In this document: positions 10,096-21,955 of the stretch, in pieces | Numbering within the stretch: position 1 is the first letter of the stretch | Layout: each line of letters begins with the position of its first letter | Origin: Chamaecrista fasciculata | Taxonomy: Eukaryota; Streptophyta; Magnoliopsida; Fabales; Fabaceae | NCBI GenBank assembly: GCA_003254925.1 | Contig: QANZ01037782.1 | Span: 1 to 64,000 of the forward strand | Direction of reading: 5' to 3' | Length of the DNA: 64,000 bases | Notes under the pieces: generated by a model | Database searches by the model: none | What the model was told of the DNA's origin: nothing | Seen by the model: only the letters and a program-made list of their open reading frames with translations | Translations under genes and position numbers: made by a program

Positions 10096-13000
10096 TATCA
10101 CAATTATCTTGCCTAAATAACCATTACTAATTTTGGCCAAAAACAAAATGCAAATACTAATGAGTGAGACCAAAATGTGTTCATATTGTCAGAGAATGGT
10201 CAAATTGTCATCTCTGACTCGCTAATGTGAATTTCATTTTGAAAACAAATTGGGTTCCAACTTCCAACAGCCCTTTTATTCAACTTCAAAAAAATATTTG
10301 ATTCTCTTTTACAAAAATAATATAGATCAAGTTCTTTTTTAGACACATTTTATTGAGAATTCAAAAATATTATTCTTTTTCAATGTTTTATTTCAAGACA
10401 ACATAAAAAAAAAATCACTTTCAAGAAGCTTAAAGCCAATAAATATATATATATATATATCGGAAACTATCAATTATGCCTTAAGCCATTCAGGTATATG
10501 AAGATTTAAAAAAATAGGTAAAAGCACGTCCTGTACCCCAAACTATGGCGTAAGTGTTAGGTGTTCCCTCAAAAAAAATTTTAATTATGATCAATTATAT
10601 TTCTAAAATTTCATATTTCACTCAACTCTATCATAAAATCTCAAGTTGTCTTAATTGTTAACAGAAAATAATGATATCATATTAATGTCAATATTTATGG
10701 TGGGTAATATTGACAAAAATATGAAAATTTACGGGTATAATAGACTTAAATATGAAAGTTTTGAAGAACAATTGACATCAATATGAAAGTTTTGGGGTAC
10801 AATTCACACCAAAATGAAGTAGGGAAAAAAGTCACTTGTCATATCACCATGATATTAGCATTTCTTGGTAACAATTTTAAATACTATTTATATATAATTT
10901 CAAAGTTGAAAAGATATGAGACATTGAAATTCAACAGATAAAACATTTAGATGATGCTTCATGTTATATAAATCAACAAATTTAGTAAACCATACAAGTG
11001 AAAATTAATTTAAGAATAGTAAACCATAAAATTAATTTTTAAAATAATAAAAAATTAATTTAAAAGAACAAATTATGTAAGAATAGTAAATCATACAATT
11101 AAATTGTATTATATCATCTAAGATATTATTAATGATTATATTTTTAAATCATTTTAAATTATGTAAGAATAGTAAATCATACAATTAAGTATGGGAAGTC
11201 TTAAATCAACACGTACACTGGCCAAAATAAAGGTACAACGTTGTCTCGGAGAATTGTCCAATTAGTGAAAATAACATTAGTTAATTGAATTTTTTTTTAT
11301 ATAAGGAAATTAAAAATATAAGTAAATATTGAGGGCTTATTTACATGCAAGTATGCACGAGGAAAACGATATATTAAAGGCAAAAAGCAAAAACAGACTA
11401 AAGTAATGCACATTGAAGGTTTTACATGTTTTGCATTAAGGATAAATATTTATATTCGCTCAAGTGGACAGAATTCATTCAATTCAACTCTTTTAGAAGA
11501 TTATTATATTAATTAGCCTTACATTTTAAATTAAGAGTTAATATTGTGTCCTTACATTTTTGGCGAGCGTGTCCTTACGTCATTTGATCACACAACTAAT
11601 GCAACTAAAACGTGACGCGCAATGAGTACGATTTTAAATTAAGCTATAAGACAAAACCGTGGTAGCCCAACCTTATTAAACATTTCTATAATTAGCTCGA
11701 TAAGTTTTTGCTAAAGTAAAATTTTCTCGCAAGTCTTTTCGAATTGACTGGTAGCGTTTCAATTTTATAATACTAAAGCTCCTCTAAGGACCTATTGTAA
11801 TTCTACTACGTGTAAATTGTGTTGACTTATTCTAAAAACAGTGAATGCTCAATTATTCATCCACGCGTATCAAAAAGTTAGTTAACATGTTGATAATGGT
11901 ATGGCATATAATAGTATAACACTATAAATAGGCAACAAGTAATAGAATGGCAAACCAGAACTAAATCACCTATAGATAGATATATCTTTCTTCCAAAATC
12001 ACACTAATTCTTTCAGTAGAGTTCTGAGTTCTGACAAATTGAGCTTGTTAGCAATGGAGTATGCCCTTAGTCTTTCGTTCTCAGTGTATGCATACTTTTT
12101 GTATGCTTTGCTTCTCCTACTTGCTGGGTTGACATCATACCTAGGCACAAAATCCTTATCCAAACACAACAATTATGAGAAACAAAAGACACTACATCTT
12201 CCTCCTGGTCCAAAACCTTGGCCTATTGTAGGAAACCTTCCTGAGATGCTGGCAAACAAGCCCGTATTCAAATGGATACACGAGTTGATGAATGAAATGA
12301 ACACTGACATTGCATGCATTCGTCTAGGTAATGTTCATGTGGTGCCTGTCACGTGCCCTACTATTGCCTGTGAATTCTTGAAGAAACAAGATGCCAATTT
12401 TGCTTCAAGACCACTTATGATGTCGGCAGAGATGATCTCAAGTGGATATTTGACGTCCATTCTTTCGCCTTTTGGCCAGCAGTGGAAAAAGATTAAGAAA
12501 GTAGTTAGCAATGAATTGATTTCTCCCACTAGACTTCAGTGGCTTCATGACATGAGGATTCAAGAAGCTGATAACCTCGTGAGGTATGTCTTAATTAATA
12601 TATGTATAGTTAAATGCTGCATAAACTAATAAAAACAACTTTAATCTTAATTTTGAGGAAAGAATTGAAGAAGCTAAGATAATTAACCTTGTCGTCACTC
12701 ATTGATCAGGTATATCAATAGCCTATGTGAGCATAAAGATGGTCTTGTGAATGTGAGGGTTGCAACACAACAATACTGTGGGAATGTGATTAGGAGAATG
12801 GTTTTCAATAAGAGGTATTTTGGAGAAGGTGGAAAGGATGGAGGGCCAGGATTTGAGGAAGAAGAGCACGTGGGCGCCATCTTCACACTCATTAGATACT
12901 TGTATGCATTTTGTGTTTCTGATTATATGCCATGCTTGAGAGGGCTTGATTTGGACGGTCACGAGAAAAAGTTGAAGGAGGCTCTTGGGATCATAAGCAA

Positions 13001-13494
13001 ATATCATGACCCTATCATTGAAGATAGAATCCAACAATGGAAGCATGGAGCAAAGCAAGAGAAGGAAGACTTGCTTGATGTTCTTATTACTCTTAAAGAT
13101 GCCAATAACAAGCAACTACTCACAAAAGAGGAAATCAAAGCCATAATCATAGTGAGTTATTCTTAATTTCACAAAATCTTTCAGATATCGAACTGTCATT
13201 TAAAAAAAAAGGTCATAATATGATAATTGAATTAACTTTACTGTTTTTATTTTTATTTAATTTTTGTAGGAATTGATGATTGCAACAATTGATAATCCAT
13301 CAAACGCAGCTGAATGGGCATTAGCAGAAATGATAAATCAACCTGAATTGTTGAAAAGAGTCACACAAGAATTGGACAATGTTGTTGGAAAAGATAGACT
13401 AGTGGAAGAATCAGATGCATGCAAACTCAATTATGTAAAGGCTTGTGCAAGAGAAGCATTTCGCCTTCATCCAATCGCTCCTTTTATTCCTCCT
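10096..13494 (+). repeat. Segmental duplication unit B (CYP79 promoter plus intact gene)
   Basis: Collinear with 2881-7154. It lacks the MITE at 4962-5305 and is shorter between 11130 and 11290. The gene continues past the shared end, to 13914. Confidence 0.85.
11933..11940 (+). promoter_or_regulatory. TATA box of CYP79 copy 2
   Basis: TATAAATA in the context CACTATAAATAGGC, shared with copy 1, 121 bp upstream of the ATG at 12054. Confidence 0.65.
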
Positions 13495-13914
13495 CATGTG
13501 TGCATGGCTGACACAATTGTAGCCAATTACTTTATCCCCAAAGGAAGTCATGTAATACTAAGCAGAAGAGGACTTGGAAGGAACCCTAAAGTATGGAATG
13601 ATCCTATCAAGTTCAAGCCAGAACGCCACCTCAAAGGTTTCAGTGATGATGTGGTTTTGAGTTTGACAGAACCAGATTTAAGGTTTGTGTCGTTTAGCAT
13701 AGGAAGACGAGGATGTCCAGGAGTTGCACTTGGTAGTTCCATGACTGTTATGTTGTTTGCTAGGTTGCTACATTGCTTCAGTTGGAGTGTGCCACCAAAT
13801 GTGTCCAAAATTGATCTTGCTGAGTCTAAGGATGATATCTCTCTTGCTACACCTCTAGTAGCATCTGCAAGACCAAGACTACATAACCAAGTGTTTCTCA
13901 ATAATAATAATTAA
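12054..13914 (+). CDS. CYP79-family cytochrome P450, copy 2 (amino acid N-monooxygenase), intact
   Basis: Three exons, 12054-12583, 12710-13151 and 13270-13914, joined at GT-AG introns give 538 residues, normal for CYP79. Family members hydroxylate an amino acid twice at the amino group, on the ER membrane, yielding an aldoxime. Residues 4-30 form the N-terminal anchor and PPGP is at 50-53. The I-helix reads [12 protein letters not shown] (325-336), the CYP79 replacement of the usual AGTDT. EAFR (386-389) is the ExxR motif, PER is at 441-443, and [11 protein letters not shown] carries the heme-ligand Cys473. Most CYP79s have Thr where this protein has Ile in FSxGRRGC, and FIPPHV replaces the usual FNxPHV, so substrate preference may be unusual. 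The ATG follows a conserved TATA box, and the open frame extends upstream only through a TTG. It is the only copy of three that looks functional. Subfamily and substrate (Phe, Val/Ile, Tyr or other) are undetermined. Confidence 0.93.
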
Positions 13915-14752
13915 GGTTGAGTACTTAAGCTCATTAGTTTTTAATACATTGTAGGGGTTTAAAACTTTAAACTTTATATATATGTAACAAATTCTTTAGG
14001 GTTCTTATTTGAAATTGATATAGTTTATTGAAAAGCTGATGATCTGTTGTAGCTATTGTGCATTGAAAAAGATAATGTTCCAGTTTTTTTTTTTTTTTAA
14101 CAATTGTATTATTCTATTTTGGAACAAATGTTGTTGCTCGGGCTTTCATAATAATGGTCATGGTTACTAGGGACCAAGGTTTCATAATGGGCCTTATTTC
14201 TTAATTGGGTTTCCTCAATACTGCCTTAATAGGGATATTCTGCATTAATGAATTTTCGTATTTTATCAAAAAAAAAAAGATCCGACCTAAAAGAAATACT
14301 GCCTTAAAAAGTCAAAGGGACAAAATTTGCCGAAACGTTAATTAAGAATTCATTTGTCTTCTCTATTATAGTTGTTACTTAATTACTTTGCCCAATTTCG
14401 AAGGCATGTGAGCAGTGAGAAGGGTCTTCATGCTACTTATCCACTAGAAGACTAAAAATTGTCTTTAAATTAAAAGCAATATTGTCTAGAAATGATGGAT
14501 CAATTTAACCATGAATCAGATTGTAGAATGAGTTAGCCAAACCTAAAAAATTAAACTCGAAGTTGAACCAGATTGAATCGAATTTAACCGCCCAAGATCA
14601 CTATACCTACAGTCCAACGACTACGTACTAATATATTTTTAAAATCAAAAATTCACCTTTTCTAACTTTTAAATAAAAGAATTAATGAAATCATATCATA
14701 AGTTAGCTTAATTTATTTTATTTTCTTTCGATCTCTTAAAGTATTAAAATTA
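13915..14752. other. 3' flank of CYP79 copy 2
   Basis: No gene. The segment 14060-14340 (with GGAACAAATGTTGTTGCT and TCAAAGGGACAAAATTTGCC) recurs at about 19035-19205 downstream of copy 3, showing that copy 3 arose with its 3' flank. Confidence 0.6.
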
Positions 14753-14922
14753 AGGGTAAATTACACTTTGGTACCATGTGGTTTGGTTATATTTCACTTT
14801 GATACCATGCGGTTTAAAAAGTGACACTTTTTTATCCTGTGGTATTCTCCGTTAACACTTTGGTACCATTTTGAAGTTATTTTGTAATTTTAACTATAAC
14901 AAATTTTACAAAAATTATATAT
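14753..14922 (+). repeat. Left half of the AGGGTAAATTACAC MITE family, diverged
   Basis: Starts AGGGTAAATTACACTTTGGT with degenerate repeats of the TTTGGTACC unit, matching the left arm of the full elements at 39905 and 50446. No right arm follows. Confidence 0.7.
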
Positions 14923-15241
14923 ATATATTCGTCACTTGTTCTTTAATTACAACTACAAAATTTTAAATAAATAGAGTACACATGACAAAAACTGAACACT
15001 TAGAAATAATAGTAAATAGAGTTATTTAGTCACAAATAATACACAAACCAAGCTTGTTGGTCTAATAGTTAGCTCACTAGGTTGGTCAAATAAGTGTCGA
15101 TGATTTGAATAAAATTAATTAATTTAAAAAAAATATAAAATACTACTGTTAAAATTTTTTATTAAATTTAATAAAATTTTATTAAATTTTTTAAAATACT
15201 ATTATTTATATATATTATTATATTATATATATATATAGATA

Positions 15242-15375
15242 TGGGAAGGCCAACGGCCTCCCCTTAATCCATTGAAACGGGCACAATTTCAAGGACTGAC
15301 GCATGTCAGTCTTGAAATCGTGCCTCTTGGGCACGATTTCAATACTGACATGATACTGTCAATACTGAAATCGTG
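15242..15375. repeat. Three consecutive hairpin-forming palindromes
   Basis: 15242-15262 pairs GGGAAGGCC with GGCCTCCCC. 15279-15324 pairs GGGCACAATTTCAAGGACTG with its near-complement around GCAT. 15329-15375 pairs CACGATTTCAATACTGAC with GTCAATACTGAAATCGTG. The last two share the motif ATTTCAA/TTGAAAT with GGGCAC/GTGCC ends. Confidence 0.75.
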
Positions 15376-16542
15376 ATTACAGAGCGCGATTTTAAAGAAA
15401 AAATTAAGTATTAAAATCGAGTTTAGCAGATGCATATCCCATTTGGGGAAATAAGAAAATTTGTTGGGTATCGAGATACATAATATAATTTTTTGTATTA
15501 TTTTAATAAAAAAACCGCAAATTGGCAAATGGCCTATTTGTTTTTTTTTAAATATTTTTTACCTCAAAATCTGACATGTGCAGAAATGCAAGAACATAAA
15601 ATATCTCTGAATTTGAATATGATTAATTTCTATTTTTCAAATTTGATGACTAATTAAATTCATATATTCAAATTCAAATTCATAAAGTCTTAAAATAAAA
15701 AATTCTTTAGGTAAAAAAAATATCTTTGGTACCCTTAAATTATATGATAAGTTTCATGTCAAACTTATTTTGTGATAATTTTACTTTTAATTTTTAAATT
15801 TGAGTCAATTGTATCACACTCCACACTCCGATAATAGAAATATAAAAAAATATTGATGTGTAACCTAAACTTGGTTTAAACCTGCTCATATTGGCCGTGA
15901 AGGTGGGAAAAGTACAATAATAATGGCTTCATTTGCAACTTCACACCATTCAATTTGAAGTGTTAGTTGGAAGTCCAAGATTGGTCTATAATTGGGGTAA
16001 ATATGTTTTTCTGGCAACTGCATAGAAAACTTAATTTTTATTTATTTATTTTTTTTATCACGGAAAACTTAAATTTTAAACAAGTTGATCATTGCTCTTA
16101 TCTTTACAATAAGCACATTATTGAAATCTTTTGCCCATTCAACGAAATCACTTCTTCAATTCAACTATCACAATAAAATCAACATTTACCGTAAGTTAAA
16201 CCATTCCTTCTCAGTTTCAAAATCACCCAATGACGAAGAAGATGAAATAGAAGGAAATCTTGATTTTTTATTTTTTATTGAAGGAGGGAAATGTTGATGA
16301 ATGAATGACGTGATCTTTTTAAGTGTCATGTTTGTCTCACTTGGATCGAATCGAGCAATGTTTAAATTTAAATTGAGTCAAGTTAAGATGATACATTAGT
16401 ATTTTTCATTAGTTCTATTAATGGAGTGAGGAGGGGATACAATTAACTCAAATTTAAATAATTGGGAGTATAATTAATCAAAACAAAAAGTTTAGGTGTA
16501 CAAATGAGTTGGGAGCAGAGGCGATGCTTTTACTTATTTTAT
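15376..16542. other. AT-rich intergenic stretch
   Basis: Short frames only, none with motifs. 15730-15850 resembles fragments of the 'value-repeat' MITEs seen elsewhere but has no clear ends. Confidence 0.4.
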
Positions 16543-16830
16543 AGGGGAAATTGTATTTACCCACCCTGATCTATGTGTTCAATTGCAATGTACCCCCTAA
16601 TCTATGAAAAATAACAATTAACCCTCCAATTTATCAATTTCGTAGCAATATCCTCCCAATCGTTAGTAATATTGTTAAATTTTTTATCTTGAACTCTTTG
16701 TAAGTTGCATAAATACTTCAGAAATGATACTTAAAAAATTAAAAGATTAGGGGTTAATTGTTATTTTTCATAGATTAGGGGGGGCATTGTAATTGAATAC
16801 ATAATTCAAGTGGCTAAATGCAATTTCCCC
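16543..16830. repeat. Short MITE with 8-bp target duplication
   Basis: Begins AGGGGAAATTGTATTTA and ends TAAATGCAATTTCCCC. It is flanked on both sides by TATTTTAT (16535-16542 and 16831-16838). The 288-bp length, imperfect inverted repeats and 8-bp duplication fit a hAT-type non-autonomous element. Confidence 0.85.
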
Positions 16831-17143
16831 TATTTTATATTAATAAAACAATTATTTTCATTAAAATTATTATCTTTAATTATTAAAGAATTTTTAAAAA
16901 AATATGAATGTATCAATTTAAATAAAGTTTAAAATTATGATAATTTTATATATAAAAACATTTTATTCAATTTTACATTTTTTGTGCATAAATTCTTTGG
17001 TCAAATGCACGTATCTCAAGTGTTAGTCAAATTAACTCCAGGCCCCAAAGAAAATGTTAGTCAAACAATGCAAAAAAATAAATAAATAAATATAAGGAGA
17101 TCCAAGAAGAGAAAATTACACCACAAATTTTTATACTTCAAAC

Positions 17144-18938
17144 CAAGGTTTTTGTCTTCATTTTATTTTTGTAGAAATCGATGATCGCAACAATTGATAA
17201 TCCATCAAATGCAATTGGATAAGCATTAGCAGAAATGATAAATCAGCCTGAATTGTTAGAAAGAGTCACACAAGAATTGGACAATGTGGTTGGAAAAGAA
17301 AGCCTAGTGGAAGAATGAGATGCATGCAAACTCAATTATGTGAAGGCTTGTGCAAGAGAAGCATTTCGCCTTCATCCAATTGCTCCTTTTATTCCTCCTC
17401 ATGTGTGCATGGATGACACAATTGTAGCCAATTACTTTATACCCCAAGGAAGTCATGTAATACTAAGTAGAAGAGGAATTGGAAGGAACCCTAAAGTGTG
17501 GAATGATCCTGATCACGCACGTTGCAATGCGCAATAAAAAAAAGACCGGTTTAAAATATACCTAGTGATGCTCATCGGGTCGTGTCTCTCAAGGACTCCG
17601 TAAACGAAAAAACTCACAATGGTTCACAAGCAAAGAACTAGATTGAATTGGCTCAACCTACACTAGAAATGCTATAAAAAGTGTTGTAAAAGGTTTTTGT
17701 AAAGGTTACTTAGTTAAAATGAACCAAAACTACAAAGAAACTACTAACAGAGACTAAATTGAATGTGAGAGAAAATATTCAAAAACACTTGGAGACAAGG
17801 ATTTTTCGGCTTTCATCACACCAAAAGGATATCGGGAGATTCATACAAACCCCAAATCATGATTGTCATGTAAACACATGGAAATAAATCAATTAACCTA
17901 ATTAATTAGCTCTTAAATAAGATAACTAATCAACTAAATCAATTAACCCACAATCAACAATGGTGAAATTGGATTTCTAAGTTAGTTCAATTAACAATTA
18001 GACAATCATTAACCAAGATATTCACATAATCAACTCAACAACAAGAGCTTACAACTAAGAATTGTCATTAAGAATCGAAATGTGATACAATATAGTTCAA
18101 ACTCATAGAATCTAAACAAAATCCCAAACTCTGCATTAGGTTAACAATGTCATTTAACAACTTAAACAACAAAACTCTAATGAAAGTAAAAGAAGATAAT
18201 GAAAACTCCCTAAGACGATAAATCTAGTGCTCTAGCCAATCCATCCTTGCTCCAAGCCAACGATCTAGCTGCTCATTGTGGAGGGGAACTCGAACTCAAG
18301 CTCTTTGAACACTAGAGAAGCCATGGACGAAGGAGATGGAGGATGAAGTGAGGGTTTGGATATGTGGGAGAGGAAAAACGTGGGTGATGGTGGCTGATAT
18401 GAGTGTGTCTTCAAAGAGGCTTCTTAGGGACGAATTTAGGTCTAATTTTCGGGTTAAATGAGTTGGGTTTCGGGTCTATATAGTGGAAAAACGAATTGGG
18501 CTTCAAAAAACGCATGTGCAGAATTCTACACGGTTTGCCAGTTTGGTCCGCCGGTTCACATCTAGCGAAGCAACTGGCGGAGCTCTGCAACTGAAATTCC
18601 AGTTTGCTAGTATTTTCGCCACTTATAACTGGCGAAGCTATCTGGCGGAGGCTGGAAGAAAACCACCAAAACCTTCGTTTTGCTCCCGAAATGATTCCAC
18701 TTCGATCCCAACCTTCATCAACTTTAATCTTTGGGTCTTTAGCTCCTCAAAACCTTCAATTGCACCAAGATAAACATGTAAAACCTCAAGATACAATTAA
18801 ACACTTAAAACCTGAGAGAATTACATTAAAAATCGATAAAAGGACTAAAATGCAATTGTGAACTCAAGGCTCTAATTATCATATCTAGATGATGTCGTTT
18901 TGAGTTTGACAGGACCAGATTTAAGGTTTGTGTCGTTA
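17144..18938 (+). pseudogene. CYP79 copy 3: interrupted last-exon pseudogene
   Basis: Intron 2 tail and exon 3 of CYP79 are recognisable from 17144, with the exon start at 17175. In-frame TAA (17220-17222) and TGA (17316-17318) interrupt it. The ExxR region and following strand are well preserved to 17510. About 1.38 kb of foreign DNA then intervenes, and matching resumes at 18888-18938 (the segment just before the heme loop), with some 60 bp of exon missing at the insertion and everything after 18938 lost until the shared 3' flank at about 19035. No exon 1 or 2 remnant is seen upstream. It cannot encode an enzyme. Confidence 0.88.
17511..18887. mobile_element. Insertion splitting CYP79 copy 3 (LTR-like, unclassified)
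   Basis: The insert begins near TGATCACGCACG and ends near TCTAATTATCA, i.e. it has TGAT...ATCA-like ends. It has no coding domain. Poly-AT tracts and 'CAATGGTTCACAAGC' / 'CCAAAAGGATATCGGGAGATTC' segments suggest a non-coding LTR or LARD-like sequence. No target duplication can be confirmed because flanking exon sequence was deleted. Confidence 0.5.
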
Positions 18939-19034
18939 TGAGTTTGAGTTTCACACAATTGGATAATTTTGCGATCTATGTGTTCAGGATTTGGATATGT
19001 TAAGATTGAACTTTGAACTAGTGCATGTACAGCC

Positions 19035-19205
19035 TATGTTTTTTTACAATTGTATTCTTCTGTTTTGGAACAAATTTTGTTGCTTGGGCTTTCAAAAAAA
19101 TTGGTAATGATAACTAGAAACAAAAATATCATAATGGGCCTTGTTTCTTAACCTTCCTTGCAATAATGCCTTAAAAGGTCAAAGGGACAAAATTTGCCCA
19201 AAAGA
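19035..19205 (+). repeat. Duplicate of the CYP79 3' flank
   Basis: Matches 14060-14340 with indels (shared GGGCTTTCA..., ATAATGGGCCTT, TCAAAGGGACAAAATTTGCC). Confidence 0.75.
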
Positions 19206-19382
19206 TCTGCACATATGTTGCCCTCACCGGTGTGTGTGCTTGAGTTCAAAATCAAAACTGTGGTTGATGATGCAGAGGAAAGCTGCTAATTTTTTGGTGC
19301 TTGAGTTCAAAATTTGCTAATATGTTAGAGTAGGGGTGGGTTGTCGCTGCCAACAAAAAAATTTGTAGTAGTACATTAAAAG

Positions 19383-19730
19383 TGTTGGGTAGAAGCACAA
19401 CCCACACAATAAATAAAGAAAGAGAAAATAGAGAAATAAACACAAAATTTTAATGTGGTTCGGTATCTCAAGACCTATTTCACGGTTCCACTAGGACAAA
19501 CTTCACTATTTGTAATTTTGCACAGAAAAAATTACAAACCCTCCTCAATACAATTTTTTAACGAAAAAGTTATATATCCTCCCCCATATAACCACCTAAG
19601 CCCCTACACTCATAAACTAGTAATTTTGTGGTGCAAAAGAAGCTCATATCTCATTCCTACTTACACAAGCCTCTCACCCCTTCAATTTTATAATCCCACG
19701 ATGTGCGACTTCCAATAAATAAGCCCAACA
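19383..19730. mobile_element. Solo LTR, 348 bp
   Basis: Begins TGTTGGGTAGAAG, ends AAGCCCAACA, and is flanked by the 5-bp duplication AAAAG (19378-19382 and 19731-19735). It contains the AATGTGGTTCGGTATCTCAAG motif common in plant LTRs. No internal domain is present. Confidence 0.85.
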
Positions 19731-21209
19731 AAAAGCTGCCTTTATTATTTATTAGCACAACCCTAATTGAATTTTTACTCTTATCATTTTTGTTGTTTTC
19801 ATGAATGCAGGTGTCAACATTTGTGCCGGAACGAGTGGAAACATTTGAACCACGAGTGGAAACATTTGAACCATCTGTTCTTTATGGTTCTCCTCAATCT
19901 CTGGCAACATCAATCTTGGTATTTTCGATCTTCTAACCCAAAGTCTAATTTTGGGTAGGTTACAATTCAGTCCTTTATCTTGTAATTTTGGTTCTTTAAA
20001 TTTTTCAAAAATTTTACTCTTTGGTTATAACGATTAAACGTTGTTATATCTTTTTTGTTTCGCGTTCAAAAGCAACAATTTTCAAGTTACATGTTGTTTT
20101 TGACGAGCCATTTTATTTTTTTGTTCAGTTGAGACAATCATAAACAATGTCAAATTGAGCTGTGATAAAAGTGTCAACTTGTTTCACCTTCTCCTTTGGT
20201 TTTGACGAAATAAAGGGTCTGCCATAAGTTCAAGACCTGCTTGTCGCTTTATTTTTCCCCTTTTGTGATCATTGTCAGCTTTATTTTTATTTTGTATTTG
20301 GAATGTTATTTGGTTTTGTCTCTTGCACTTATTCACGATTACGCTTTTCTTTTTTCTTGTTAAACCATAAATTTTTTTTTTCTATTTGTGTAATAATTTA
20401 GGTGAAGATTGATATCAATCAAACTAAGGAGCGAACATTTTTGTTATTCAAGAATCAACTAAGAGGAGGTGAATTGGTTTCTTAAAAACTTTTTTTTTTT
20501 GTTTCACCAAAATAGATTCCTTAAAACAGTTTATTACAAAACACACAATTAGGAATAAATAGATAAAGAAATAGAGTTGAGGAAGATCACACCAGCAAAT
20601 ATAGTGGTTCAGACTTTAGACCAAGTTTGTACCTGATCTTATATCCACTCATCAAGCACACAGTAAGAGAGTTTTTATAAGTAGGATAACAAGTACAGAA
20701 GAGCTAACCTTTATCCCCAGGGATCACTACACAGGTTTTCTGGCTCAGTAGTACAATCACTACCCAATAGCCTTTTAGGAAGCTCATAGAAAGAGTAGAA
20801 AGAGATTTAAGTTTTTCTCACTAAGAGAAATGTCATACAAACACTTAGCACTCATCTAAAGAATGAAGAAAACAAAGAAACAGAGTAAATCTTATCAACA
20901 CAACGTTATTTTCATTTCTTGTTCTACTTCTTCTTTTATAGACGCTTGAGGAAATAGCCATTTAAAGATAACATCTTCAATGATCTAAAACGTTCTAAAC
21001 TTCCTTCAAATCAACAAAGCTCGAGGTTCATCAAGAGACCTTACGTTTAATGCATGTATGGAGTCACCCCAATTTCTGCTTCCTTTTCGTCCGTTTTGGA
21101 GGCTTTAATCAATATAGAGCAGTCCAACACTCCCATCACACTAGGCTTGATGCTTTTCAAGTAGGCTCAAAGTGACAAAAAGAAGAGAACCACATCTTGC
21201 ACAATAACT
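19731..21209. other. Non-coding stretch with repeat fragments
   Basis: 19960-20215 matches one arm of the large fold-back family (GTTACAATTCAGTCCTTTATC, later TTGACGAGCC). 20440-21200 contains an 'ATAGTGGTTCAGACTT' LTR-like segment without definable ends. No gene. Confidence 0.4.
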
Positions 21210-21518
21210 CCCTGAATCACATAGACTAAAATTGAATTAAATTTGACTTTAGGGATTAAAATTTTAGTCCCTGAATCAAATAGGGACTAAAATTTGACTT
21301 TAGGGATTAAATTAAATTAAAGTTCTTCAAAATTAAATTTTAAAGTCAAAATTAAATTAAATTTGACTTTAGGGATTAAATTAAATTAATTTTAGTCTAT
21401 GTGATTCAGGGAATTAAATTAAATTTAATTTTAATCACATAGACCAAATTTTAGTCCCTATTTGATTTAGGGACTAAAATTTTAATCCCTAAAGTCAAAT
21501 TTAATCCCTAAAGTCGAC
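21210..21518. repeat. Nested palindrome built from TTTAGGGATTAAA units
   Basis: The 24-bp arm starting at 21210 (CCCTGAATCACATAGACTAA...) is exactly inverted at 21388-21411. Between and beyond the arms the units AGGGATTAAA / TTTAGTCCCT and TTTGACTTTAGGG recur in both orientations. Confidence 0.75.
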
Positions 21519-21734
21519 ATTTTTTTTGGAGAACTTTAAAATTGTTGGACTAAATTTTTGATTAGTGAGTCTTTAATTAATTATGTGTTAATTAATTAAT
21601 TATTTGCTATTTAATAAGAGATTATTTTTTTGATAAAGTCAATAAATTTCATAATACTCCCTAGTCTGACATGATCAATTGTAATGAGTTTACTGTATAT
21701 GATGTTCAAAAAGACAAATAAATACAAAAAGACA

Positions 21735-21955
21735 AAAATTTTAAATTTTTCATTTTAGTCCCTATATAATATGTATCCAGGAACCTATTTGTAATTTTTT
21801 GAAAATTTTTTGGGGTCAATATGTAATTTTTGCAAAATTTATTATGGTTAAAATTACAAAATAGCTCCAAAGGGTACCAAAGTGTTAATGGAGAATACCA
21901 CAGGGTACCAAAGTGTCAAGTTTCAAACCACAGGGTACCAAAGTGTAATTTACCC
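21735..21955 (+). repeat. Right half of the AGGGTAAATTACAC MITE family
   Basis: Matches the right half of the elements at 39905-40334 and 50446-50877, ending AGTGTAATTTACCC. One internal repeat unit (the AAAGTGAAATAGGG block) is missing, and the left half is absent. Confidence 0.8.

Noticed and set aside
12039..12053. Upstream extension of the CYP79 copy 2 frame (five extra codons)
   Set aside because: It starts with TTG and contains no ATG; the first ATG is 12054, at the exact point where homology to copy 1 begins.
14753..21955. The MITE half-copies at 14753 and 21735 as one element split by a 7-kb insertion
   Set aside because: The left half is much more diverged than the right half, and CYP79 copy 3 plus other independent elements lie between them.
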